A DNA stretch of 64,000 bases, taken from positions 124,001 through 188,000 of the forward strand of contig VGFK01000003.1 of the NCBI GenBank assembly GCA_016868895.1. The letters run 5' to 3'. The stretch comes from Bacteroidota bacterium. Lineage in GTDB: Bacteria > Bacteroidota > Bacteroidia > Chitinophagales > Chitinophagaceae. This document shows positions 10,182-19,363 of this stretch, piece by piece (position 1 is the first letter of the stretch; each line of letters opens with the position of its first letter). Below the pieces are notes generated by a model that saw only the letters and a list, made by a program, of their open reading frames with translations, did no database searches and was not told the DNA's origin. The translations under genes were made by a program, and so were the position numbers.

Positions 10182-11045
10182 ATGTCGGTAAAAATTCCAC
10201 CCTGTACCCTTTTGATTAACTTCCAATCCATAAATTTGTCGTTCCGCTTCACCAAAACCACTCCCTTGAATACAGCGACTTATCAGATACAGCTTCCTCA
10301 GTTTGAAGGTCCATTTGACCTCCTGCTTTTCTTCATTGAACGCGACGAACTGGACATCTATAATATTCCAATCAAAAAGATCATCGATGATTTCCTGATC
10401 TTTATCAAGCAATCAGAGGAAGACAATATTGAACTCAGCAGTGAATTCATCCTGTTCATCTCCACCTTGATGCGCATCAAAGCCAAACTGCTCTTACCCA
10501 GAAAAGAATTGGACGAGCACGGCAATGAAATCGATCCGCGTCAGGAGCTGATCGATAAAATCCTCGAATACAAGCGGTTCAAAGAAGCATCCCTGAAACT
10601 GGCAGAGCTGGAAAAAGAACGCATGTTCATGTTCCGTCGCGGAAACCTGCAGCAGGATTTGAACTCTGTGGGGGAAGAAGCGTCAGAGGGGACCGAAATT
10701 CAATCGATTTCCCTGTTCAAGCTCATGAAGGTGTTTGAAAAAGTCATGCAGCGTCTACACGACCGACAAAATGCGCCGCAACACGTGGTCTATCAATACA
10801 ACTATACCATGGAGGAAACCCGTGAGTTTGTATTGGGTGTTTGCTCAAAAGAGAAGACCCTATCGTTTGAAAAAATGTTCGATACCTGCCAAGACCGTGT
10901 TCACGCTATTTTTATTTTCCTTTCTGTTCTGGAACTGGTCCAGCAGCGTTTCATGACCATCATCGTTGGAGAGGGACGCAATAACTTCATCCTTGAATAC
11001 AACGAACACCGTTTTGAAGAGGAGATAGAAGCGCCTACTGAATGA
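10182..11045 (+). CDS. scpA: Segregation and condensation protein A (exact start uncertain)
   Basis: FEGPFDLLLFFIERDELDIYNIPIKKIIDDFL; kleisin-like length and C-terminus. Confidence 0.92.
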   Translation: MSVKIPPCTLLINFQSINLSFRFTKTTPLNTATYQIQLPQFEGPFDLLLFFIERDELDIYNIPIKKIIDDFLIFIKQSEEDNIELSSEFILFISTLMRIKAKLLLPRKELDEHGNEIDPRQELIDKILEYKRFKEASLKLAELEKERMFMFRRGNLQQDLNSVGEEASEGTEIQSISLFKLMKVFEKVMQRLHDRQNAPQHVVYQYNYTMEETREFVLGVCSKEKTLSFEKMFDTCQDRVHAIFIFLSVLELVQQRFMTIIVGEGRNNFILEYNEHRFEEEIEAPTE

Positions 11046-12957
11046 CGTTTACCGCATCTTTCATCATGGCAATGGCCGTTTCCGCTATGGCTTGCGCGTC
11101 GTAGTGACACTCGCGGTGCAGTTCTTTTTGGGATCCGTGCTCCACAATCCGATCAGGTATGCCCAAGATGGTTACCTCTGCATGGTAATGGTGTTGTGCC
11201 ATGAATTCCAATACGGCTGATCCACATCCACCCATCACAGTGCCATCTTCCACGGTGATGATTTTGCTGTAGGTGCTGAATACTTCGTGCAACAGTTCTT
11301 CGTCGATCGGTTTCACAAACCGCATGTCGTAATGCGCAGGATGTATGCCTTCGGTTCTCAGGTTGCGTATGGCGGTGGCTGCAAAGTTTCCGGGGTGACC
11401 AAAACTGAGGATGGCAATATCTTTTCCTTCCTTCAACCGCCTACCTTTTCCAATAACAACGGGGGTCATCTCAGTTTTCCACTCCGGCATTACGCCTTCT
11501 CCACGGGGATAACGGATCACAAACGGCAGATTTGTTGAGTCCAACTGAGCAGTGTACATCAGATTCCGCAATTCTGATTCATTCATCGGAGATGAGATGA
11601 TCATATTCGGGATGCAGCGCATATAGGCGATATCGTAAACCCCATGATGGGTAGGACCATCATCGCCCACCAAACCGGCACGGTCCAGGCAAAAAATCAC
11701 TGGAAGTTTCTGAATCGCCACATCGTGCACCACTTGATCATACGCGCGTTGCATGAACGAAGAGTAGATGTTGCAGAATACTTTCAATCCCATGGTGGCC
11801 ATACCCGCACTCAGCGTCACAGCATGTTGTTCGCAGATGCCTACATCGATGGCACGGTCAGGCATTTCTTCCATCATCAACTTCAGGGATGAACCCGAGG
11901 GCATGGCAGGAGTGATGCCAAAAATCTTTTCGTTGTTTTTTGCCAGTTCGATGATGGTCTTTCCAAATACATCCTGGTATTTTGGAGGCTGTGGTGTTTC
12001 AAAGGTTTTTTTATAAATCTCTCCGGTTACTTTATCAAATAGTCCCGGTGCATGCCATTTGGTCTGGTCTTTTTCGGCGAGGGCATATCCTTTGCCCTTT
12101 GTAGTGATGATGTGCAGCAGTTTAGGTCCTGGTATGTCGCGAAGGTCAGCCAGGGTATCGACGAGTTTGGAAATGTTGTGGCCGTCGATGGGTCCGAAAT
12201 ACCGGAGCTTCATCGACTCAAACAGGTTGCTGCTTTTGGTCACAAATCCTTTGATGCTGTGTTCTAGTTTGGAAGCCATTTCCCGGGAAAAATTTCCGCC
12301 CACCGGCAACTTGCCCAGGGTTTTCCAGATATCGTCTTTGATTTTGTTGTAGGTATGGGAGGTCGTGATATCGGTCAGGTATTCGCGGAGCGATCCCACA
12401 TTGGGATCGATGCTCATGTTGTTATCGTTCAGGATCACGAGCAGGTCGCAATCGGCAACACCTGCGTGGTTCATTGCTTCAAACGCCATCCCGGCCGTCA
12501 TGGCTCCGTCGCCGATCACCGCGACTGATTTTCGGTCGTGCTCTCCTTTGTGTTTGGCGGCCAATGCCATACCCAACGCAGCGGAAATGGAGGTAGAGGA
12601 ATGGCCAACGCCGAAAGCGTCGTAGGGACTTTCACTTCGTTTCGGAAAGCCGCTCAATCCTCCATATTTACGATTGGTGGGAAATTCATCTCTTCTTCCG
12701 GTCAGTATTTTGTGTCCATATGCTTGATGTCCTACGTCCCACACCAATTGATCATAGGGCGCATTATAGATGTAATGGAGCGCAACGGTGAGCTCCACAA
12801 CTCCAAGGCTGGCGCCAAAGTGACCACCGTGGACACTCACCACATCGATGATGTACTGACGCAGCTCGTCACATACCTTATGCAGGTCCTCTTTTCCCAG
12901 CCGTTTGAGGTCGGCGGGACCATTCAATTGCTTCAGCAATGCACCGGGTTCGATCAT
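11035..12957 (-). CDS. dxs: 1-deoxy-D-xylulose-5-phosphate synthase
   Basis: GHFGASLGVVELTVALHY, VIGDGAMTAGMAFEAMNHAG, LVILNDNNMSI, DRAGLVGDDGPTHHGVYDIAYMR. Confidence 0.97.
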   Translation of the reverse strand: MIEPGALLKQLNGPADLKRLGKEDLHKVCDELRQYIIDVVSVHGGHFGASLGVVELTVALHYIYNAPYDQLVWDVGHQAYGHKILTGRRDEFPTNRKYGGLSGFPKRSESPYDAFGVGHSSTSISAALGMALAAKHKGEHDRKSVAVIGDGAMTAGMAFEAMNHAGVADCDLLVILNDNNMSIDPNVGSLREYLTDITTSHTYNKIKDDIWKTLGKLPVGGNFSREMASKLEHSIKGFVTKSSNLFESMKLRYFGPIDGHNISKLVDTLADLRDIPGPKLLHIITTKGKGYALAEKDQTKWHAPGLFDKVTGEIYKKTFETPQPPKYQDVFGKTIIELAKNNEKIFGITPAMPSGSSLKLMMEEMPDRAIDVGICEQHAVTLSAGMATMGLKVFCNIYSSFMQRAYDQVVHDVAIQKLPVIFCLDRAGLVGDDGPTHHGVYDIAYMRCIPNMIISSPMNESELRNLMYTAQLDSTNLPFVIRYPRGEGVMPEWKTEMTPVVIGKGRRLKEGKDIAILSFGHPGNFAATAIRNLRTEGIHPAHYDMRFVKPIDEELLHEVFSTYSKIITVEDGTVMGGCGSAVLEFMAQHHYHAEVTILGIPDRIVEHGSQKELHRECHYDAQAIAETAIAMMKDAVNVIQ

Positions 12958-13018
12958 AGAAAAGCCTTTGAATTACAAACAAAAGGCCCGGTGAATTGTT
13001 CGAGCCTTTTTGCTGAAA
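12958..13018 (-). promoter_or_regulatory. Candidate structured 5' leader of dxs with mutually exclusive hairpins
   Basis: Minus strand GCAAAAAGGCTCGAACAATTCACCGGGCCTTTTGTTTGTAATTCAAAGGCTTTTCT-ATG: AAAAGGCTCG/CGGGCCTTTT (10 bp with one T-G) versus GCCTTT/AAAGGC; AAAGG lies 7 nt upstream of ATG. Confidence 0.4.
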
Positions 13019-13118
13019 AGCGGTATAAAGTTAATCAAAATACCCGCCAATCAACCCGCCCACTGGCCTCTGGTCAAAAAAAAGGATGCTATATCAATCA
13101 TTGCTATAGTTTTGAGCC

Positions 13119-14168
13119 ATGTACAACCGGTTCAACAGCATCTCCAAATACTGGCTGTTTCAGTCGCTAGGCTGGGGCGTCTTCATCGCCATCAACCTGT
13201 TTTTTGCCTTCACCTACAACACCATGGATGAGGTGAACGTATTGCGATTGGCGGTGTATGTTACGCTGGGCGTTTTGACTACCCATATCATGCGGATGGC
13301 CTATGGTGCAATCCGCTGGCTGAACAGGCCCATCAATCTTCAACTGATTGGGTTTGCATTGTTTTCCATTGCTTTTGGTTTGGGATTTGGACTTCTTGAT
13401 ATGTTGGCGGCTGTTGAATTGTCGCTGGAAACACCTCAGGAATTGAAGCTGAGTTTGTGGCAAAAGGTTTTTGCAAATGCATTCAATGCTATTTCAGTGA
13501 TCTTCGTGTGGAATGGTATTTATTTCATTTATCATTATGTAGCGCAGGCCCGCCAAAATCAACTCGATAATTTGAAATTAGAAGCACTGGTGAAGTCGCT
13601 CGAATTGAAAACGATCAAGTCCCATATTAATCCCCACTTCATTTTCAATGCACTCAATAGCATCCGAGCTTTGATCGATGAAGATCCTATCAGGGCCCGT
13701 AAAGCCATCACTGCGCTGAGCAACATCCTTCGCTCCAGCATGATTTCCGATCAACAGGAGCTGATTCCATTGGAAAAGGAAATGGACATTGTAAAGGATT
13801 ATCTTAACCTGGAATTGATTCGGTTTGAGGATCGGCTAAAGGTAACCTACGACATCGATGAAGAAACGCTGGATCATCCCATTCCTCCTATGATGCTGCA
13901 AACACTGGTGGAAAATGCAATCAAGCACGGCATCGGCAAGTCGGTCACCAGCGGTGAAATTCGCATTGCCTCTGCCGACCAGTTGCAGTCGTATCAGCTT
14001 TCCGTGACCAACACTGGAACGCTATTCAACAATGGAGATAAGGAAGGATTTGGTTTACAGAGCACATCCAATCGGCTCAGCCTCTTATTCGGCGAACGCG
14101 CGTCGTTTCGAATTGCGCAAAAAGACGATCAACACGTGGAGGCTCATTTGTCTATTCCCTTGAATTAA
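13119..14168 (+). CDS. LytS/YehU-type sensor histidine kinase
   Basis: TM N-terminus; His_kinase motif KSHINPHFIFNALNSIRALI; LVENAIKHGI. Confidence 0.93.
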   Translation: MYNRFNSISKYWLFQSLGWGVFIAINLFFAFTYNTMDEVNVLRLAVYVTLGVLTTHIMRMAYGAIRWLNRPINLQLIGFALFSIAFGLGFGLLDMLAAVELSLETPQELKLSLWQKVFANAFNAISVIFVWNGIYFIYHYVAQARQNQLDNLKLEALVKSLELKTIKSHINPHFIFNALNSIRALIDEDPIRARKAITALSNILRSSMISDQQELIPLEKEMDIVKDYLNLELIRFEDRLKVTYDIDEETLDHPIPPMMLQTLVENAIKHGIGKSVTSGEIRIASADQLQSYQLSVTNTGTLFNNGDKEGFGLQSTSNRLSLLFGERASFRIAQKDDQHVEAHLSIPLN

Positions 14169-14177
14169 CATTGAACC

Positions 14178-14915
14178 ATGAGAAAACGGGCTATCATAAT
14201 CGACGACGAACGCCTAGCGCGCAATGAGTTAAAGAAATTACTCTCTGAATTTGATGAGATAGAAGTGATTGCAGAGGCTTCAAACGCCGATGAGGCCATT
14301 TGTCTGATTGAGTCGCATCAGCCGGATCTAATTTTCCTGGATATCCAGATGCCGGCAAAAACCGGATTTGAACTTCTTACCGAGCTGGAGCGTTCACCAC
14401 AGGTGATTTTCACCACAGCACACGATGAGTACGCGCTCAAGGCCTTTGAGGTAAATGCTTTGGATTATTTACTCAAGCCTATCGACCCCATACGCTTATC
14501 GGACGCAGTTCAAAAAATTCTCACGGTTGAAGAGCGGGAGGAGTTGGATGAAGGGATAAAAGAGGAGAACAGGGGAATTTTGAGTGATAACGACCAAGTG
14601 TTTGTGAAAGATGGCGAAAAATGCTGGTTTGTGAAATTATCGGATGTCCGATTGTTTGAGTCCGTTGGGAATTACGCCCGTCTATTTTTTGGTCCCAATC
14701 GTCCCCTGATATTAAAGTCGCTTAACTCGCTCGAAGAGCGCCTGGATACCAAGACCTTTTTCAGGGCCAACCGAAAGCACATTGTCAACATGAAAATGAT
14801 CGAAAAGGTGGAGCCGTTTTTTAACGGGGGACTCCTGTTGGAGATTCGGGGCGGCGAAAAGATTGAGGTCTCGCGCCGACAAACCGTTCGGTTCAAGGAA
14901 ATGATGAGCCTCTGA
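14178..14915 (+). CDS. LytR/AlgR-type response regulator (receiver + LytTR)
   Basis: IIDDERLARNELKKLL, DLIFLDIQMP, C-terminal LytTR with FFRANRKHIVN. Confidence 0.94.
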   Translation: MRKRAIIIDDERLARNELKKLLSEFDEIEVIAEASNADEAICLIESHQPDLIFLDIQMPAKTGFELLTELERSPQVIFTTAHDEYALKAFEVNALDYLLKPIDPIRLSDAVQKILTVEEREELDEGIKEENRGILSDNDQVFVKDGEKCWFVKLSDVRLFESVGNYARLFFGPNRPLILKSLNSLEERLDTKTFFRANRKHIVNMKMIEKVEPFFNGGLLLEIRGGEKIEVSRRQTVRFKEMMSL

Positions 14916-14948
14916 TCCTTTTCGGTTATTTTTGCAGAAAGAAGTAGG

Positions 14949-15539
14949 GTGATTGTAATTGACAACATACTGTTGAGTGATGACATTGTTGAGGAGCAGT
15001 TTGTCTGCGATCTCACCAAATGCAAAGGAGGATGCTGTAAAGACGGTGATGCGGGTGCCCCTTTGACAGAAGCCGAATTGGATGAAGTGCTGCGGGCATA
15101 TGAAAAAGTAAAACACCTGATGACCGAGGAAGGAATTGCAACAGTTGAAGCGGAAGGGAAATACCGTTACGATAAAGAATTTGGATGGGTTACACCTACG
15201 GTCAACAACACCATTTGCGCTTATGGATTTCGCGATAAGAAAGGAGTTATTCAATGTGCATTTGAAGTGGCATACACTGCTGGATTGATCAAGTGGAAAA
15301 AACCCATTTCCTGTCACCTTTATCCCATCAAAATGAAAAAGAGCCGGTATTCCGGTCATCATTTACTCAACTATGAACCGAGGGAAGACATGTGCAGTCC
15401 CGCTTGCGCACTGGGAGCCCAATTAAAAGTTCCGGTTTATTCATTTCTCAAAGAACCGTTGGTGCGTGCATTTGGAAAAGAGTTTTATTCGGCACTGGAG
15501 GCGGTTGCAAACGATTATACTACGGCACAGAAAAAATAA
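14949..15539 (+). CDS. DUF3109 family Cys-rich protein
   Basis: FVCDLTKCKGGCCKDGDAGAPL, SCHLYPIK, MCSPACALG. Confidence 0.85.
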   Translation: MIVIDNILLSDDIVEEQFVCDLTKCKGGCCKDGDAGAPLTEAELDEVLRAYEKVKHLMTEEGIATVEAEGKYRYDKEFGWVTPTVNNTICAYGFRDKKGVIQCAFEVAYTAGLIKWKKPISCHLYPIKMKKSRYSGHHLLNYEPREDMCSPACALGAQLKVPVYSFLKEPLVRAFGKEFYSALEAVANDYTTAQKK

Positions 15540-15557
15540 ATACAACCAATTCAAGCG

Positions 15558-16934
15558 ATGAGCGTATCTACCGTTTTCAAAGAAAAGAGTTTTGTAAAGG
15601 CCAAGGATTTGGACCACCGCAAGAAGATCAATTACAACATTGGTAAATACAATTCAGTAGTCCCCATCGGCAAGCGGCAGTTCAACAATGTGGATCTTGC
15701 CAGAGAGAAGGCAAAGAATGCCAAATGGAAAGCGCTGGATAATCTGGATGAACAACTCGAACGCTTTGAGCGAAACTTTTTGGCAAATGGTGGTAAAGTC
15801 ATTTGGGCTGCAACGGTCGAGCAGGCCTGTGAAGCGGTGTTGAGAATCTGCCGGGAAAAGCAATGCAAGACCTTGGTGAAGAGCAAGAGCATGGTGACGG
15901 AAGAGATTCTTCTCAATGATTTTCTGAAGCAGCACAACATTGAAAGCATTGAAACAGATTTAGGGGAGTACATTCAACAGTTGGATGATGAGCCTCCCTA
16001 TCATATTGTAACACCAGCCATGCACAAAAGCAAGGAGGATGTAGCTCGTGTTTTTCATGATCATTTGGGGACTCCCATGGATTTATCACCAGAGGAACTC
16101 ACTCTTGTGGCCCGGGAAAAGTTACGCAGAAAGTATGCGGAGGCAGAGGTAGGCATTACCGGCGCCAATTTTATCATCCCGGAAACCGGAAGCATAGCCA
16201 TCACAGAGAACGAGGGCAATGCGCGCCTCAGTGCGGCATGGCCCAAGACGCATATTGTAATTACCGGAATTGAAAAGGTGATTCCGCAGTTAAGCGATCT
16301 TTCGCTTTTTTGGCCCTTGCTGGCAACGTTTGGAACGGGTCAGCAGGTGACGGTCTACAATTCCATTGTCAGTGGTCCCCGTCGTGGATCGGAAGAAAAT
16401 GGTCCCGATGAAATGTACGTGATCTTATTGGACAATGGCCGCACCAACATCCTGAAGGATCCTACTGCCCGTGAAAGTTTGTATTGCATCCGTTGCGGAG
16501 CTTGTCTGAATGCTTGTCCCGTATATAAAAATGTAGGCGGTCACAATTATGGAACTACGTACAGTGGTCCCATTGGCAGTGTGATTACTCCCCACTTGCG
16601 TGAACTGGGGGAGTGGAAGCATTTGAGCCATGCTTCTTCGCTGTGTGGAAACTGTACAGAAGTGTGTGCAGTGAAAATTAACCTGCATGAACTGCTGTTG
16701 TATAATCGTAGGGAAGCTGTGCGAACCGGCAACGGTGAAATCCTGGAAAAAATGGCCTGGTCCATTTGGCAACAGGCCATGTTGTTCAGGCCATCCATGG
16801 ACCTGGGGAACAGCAAGGTAAAAAATTGGGTCGTGAACAAACTGTTCAAGGGCTGGGTTCGCAACCGAGCCGAACTCAAGTTTCCCGAAAAAACATTTCG
16901 TCAGCTATGGATGGAACAGCATCCTAGCGCTTAA
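15558..16934 (+). CDS. LutB/LldF-type [4Fe-4S] lactate-utilization protein
   Basis: LUD domain plus CIRCGACLNACPVY and LCGNCTEVCAVKI clusters. Confidence 0.9.
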   Translation: MSVSTVFKEKSFVKAKDLDHRKKINYNIGKYNSVVPIGKRQFNNVDLAREKAKNAKWKALDNLDEQLERFERNFLANGGKVIWAATVEQACEAVLRICREKQCKTLVKSKSMVTEEILLNDFLKQHNIESIETDLGEYIQQLDDEPPYHIVTPAMHKSKEDVARVFHDHLGTPMDLSPEELTLVAREKLRRKYAEAEVGITGANFIIPETGSIAITENEGNARLSAAWPKTHIVITGIEKVIPQLSDLSLFWPLLATFGTGQQVTVYNSIVSGPRRGSEENGPDEMYVILLDNGRTNILKDPTARESLYCIRCGACLNACPVYKNVGGHNYGTTYSGPIGSVITPHLRELGEWKHLSHASSLCGNCTEVCAVKINLHELLLYNRREAVRTGNGEILEKMAWSIWQQAMLFRPSMDLGNSKVKNWVVNKLFKGWVRNRAELKFPEKTFRQLWMEQHPSA

Positions 16935-17829
16935 AGCTGGAATTAACCAGGTAGATACCGACCAGGGTGATCAAGGTTCCGGTTATGATATAGATCGTTA
17001 GTTTCTCGTGCATGAGCAAATCCCCCAACAGAATGGCAACGATGGGATTGATATAGGAGTGAATGGATACCAGTGTTGCAGGCAGCCGCTTCAACGCATA
17101 GATATACGCTCCAAAAGCGAGTACCGATCCGATGATGATCAAGTAGGCAATCGACAACCAGGCGTTTGCTGGAACGTTGTCGTACGATACAAACCGACCT
17201 GACGCATAAGATATTGTGTTGAGCAGCACTCCACTGATGAACATTTGCCAACCGAGTGAAAAATACGGATCGATGTGCTCCGATTGTTTTACAGTCAGCA
17301 GCGTTGCAATTGCCCAAGTGATGCTGGAGATTGAGCCAAATAGAATACCGAGCCACAGGTCGGTATCCATTATTTTTTGATAGAATTCAAAAAAGGTGAC
17401 CACAACACCTGCAAAACCCAGCACTATGCCGATGATGGTCAGGGGTTTAAAAATGGCCTTTTTTACAAAAACAAAGGAGAACACCACCACCCAGATCGGG
17501 CTCAATGCACCAACCACTGCTCCCAGTCCGCTGGGCATGTACACAATCGACAACACGCTGAGTCCATTGCTGAGTACGAACATGAGCACCGACATCCAAA
17601 TCAATCGGAACCAATGATTTCGTGTGGGAACCATGCGCTTGTACAGGAGAAAGAAGAGAACGTAGATGCCCCCACCGATCAAGTGACGCAGTCCTGATAA
17701 TTGCAATGCAGGAATATACTGCACCCCCACTTTCGAAGCCATCCAGGTTGTTCCCCAAAGAATGGACACCAGTCCCACAGCAATCAAGGCATTGGTTCTG
17801 GATGAAGGGGAAGAAGCGGAACCCTGCAC
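16924..17829 (-). CDS. EamA/DMT-family transporter
   Basis: Multiple TM segments; WGTTWMASKVGVQYIPALQLSGLRHL. Confidence 0.88.
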   Translation of the reverse strand: MQGSASSPSSRTNALIAVGLVSILWGTTWMASKVGVQYIPALQLSGLRHLIGGGIYVLFFLLYKRMVPTRNHWFRLIWMSVLMFVLSNGLSVLSIVYMPSGLGAVVGALSPIWVVVFSFVFVKKAIFKPLTIIGIVLGFAGVVVTFFEFYQKIMDTDLWLGILFGSISSITWAIATLLTVKQSEHIDPYFSLGWQMFISGVLLNTISYASGRFVSYDNVPANAWLSIAYLIIIGSVLAFGAYIYALKRLPATLVSIHSYINPIVAILLGDLLMHEKLTIYIITGTLITLVGIYLVNSSFKR

Positions 17830-17839
17830 GATGAGAACG

Positions 17840-19360
17840 TTAGTGTTTGAAATGTCGTTGACCAGTGATGACCATGCTCAGTCCATTTGCAAGACAATAT
17901 TGGATGGAATTCTTATCCCGAATTGAACCGCCGGGTTGAATGAATGCAGTTATTCCTTCCTGATGGCCCATCCGAACGCAATCGTCAAACGGGAAAAATG
18001 CATCGCTGGCCATTACGACTCCGTTCAGGTCGAACGAGAATTGCTTTGCTTTCTCAATGGCATGCCGAAGGGAATCGATTCGGGAAGTCTGACCGCATCC
18101 CTTGCCAATCAACTGGCTGTTTTTCACCAGTGCAATGGCATTGGATTTTAGGTGTTTGCAGACTTTGTTGGCAAACACGAGGTCGGTTTGTTCTTGTGGA
18201 CTGCTTGGGCGGGTTCCCATAAGCTCCCATTTCTCATGTGTTCCTTTATCGGTATCCTGAACCAGTATGCCGTTCAGCATGGAACGGTACTGCATTCCCG
18301 GCAGGGCAATTGAATGCGACTGCAGCAGAATTCTGTTTTTCTTCGATCTGAGGATTTCCAATGCTGGCTCATCGATATGCGGTGCAATCAGGACTTCAAA
18401 AAATAGTTCATTGATCAGGGTGGCTGTCGGGGTATCGATACTTCCGTTGCAGACCAGTACTCCACCAAAGGCGCTTTCGGGATCACCTTGCAGTGCATGT
18501 TTCCATGCCAATTCCACCGAATCCCGGGTAGCGATTCCGCATACGTTGGTGTGCTTGATGATGGCAAAGGTGCACTCTTTTCCGGCTTCGAATTCATGGA
18601 TCAACTGCAGTGCAGCATCAACATCCACTATATTATTGTACGAAAGTTCCTTGCCATGCAGCTGATTGAATAGCCGGTCAAGATTGCCATAAAAGACTCC
18701 TTGTTGGTGAGGATTTTCGCCATACCGTAGAACAGAGGGATGTCCCGCTGAAATCAACAACTGTTGCGGAATTTTTTCAGAAAAATAGCGGGATATGGCA
18801 ACATCGTAATGCGCAACGATATCGAAGGCCTTGGCCGCATAGGCTTTTCGCTGCTGCAATTCAGTTGCACAGGATTGTTCGCTCAGCATCCGAACGATGT
18901 CTGCGTAATCATGCTTGGAAGCCACCACAAGCAGATCGGAAAAATTTTTTGCCGCTGCGCGAATCATGGAAGGTCCACCAATATCAATTTTTTCAATGAT
19001 CAGTTTTTCTTCAGTGGTCTGTGCCACGGTTTCTTCAAAGGGGTAAAGATCCACCACCACCAAGTCGATTTCCGGGATCTCGTATTCTCTCATTTCTTTC
19101 AGGTCTTGTTCCAGTCCTCTTCGTCCCAGTATTCCACCAAAGATTTTGGGATGTAGGGTTTTTACCCTTCCTCCCAGGATGGAAGGGTAGTCGGTAACCG
19201 ACTCCACCGGGATGCATTCAATGCCCAGCTGTTCAATGAACTGTTGTGTTCCTCCGGTACTGTAAATGGTAACGTTATGCTCATGCAGCAATCGCACCAG
19301 TGGTTCCAATCCGTCTTTGTTGAATACTGAAATCAATGCAGAGTCAATCTTCTTTTGCAT
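17840..19360 (-). CDS. purH: AICAR formyltransferase / IMP cyclohydrolase
   Basis: ALISVFNKDGLEPLVRLL, GGRVKTLHPKI, RYGENPHQQG, GSIRDKNSIQYC. Confidence 0.97.
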   Translation of the reverse strand: MQKKIDSALISVFNKDGLEPLVRLLHEHNVTIYSTGGTQQFIEQLGIECIPVESVTDYPSILGGRVKTLHPKIFGGILGRRGLEQDLKEMREYEIPEIDLVVVDLYPFEETVAQTTEEKLIIEKIDIGGPSMIRAAAKNFSDLLVVASKHDYADIVRMLSEQSCATELQQRKAYAAKAFDIVAHYDVAISRYFSEKIPQQLLISAGHPSVLRYGENPHQQGVFYGNLDRLFNQLHGKELSYNNIVDVDAALQLIHEFEAGKECTFAIIKHTNVCGIATRDSVELAWKHALQGDPESAFGGVLVCNGSIDTPTATLINELFFEVLIAPHIDEPALEILRSKKNRILLQSHSIALPGMQYRSMLNGILVQDTDKGTHEKWELMGTRPSSPQEQTDLVFANKVCKHLKSNAIALVKNSQLIGKGCGQTSRIDSLRHAIEKAKQFSFDLNGVVMASDAFFPFDDCVRMGHQEGITAFIQPGGSIRDKNSIQYCLANGLSMVITGQRHFKH

Positions 19361-19363
19361 GCA

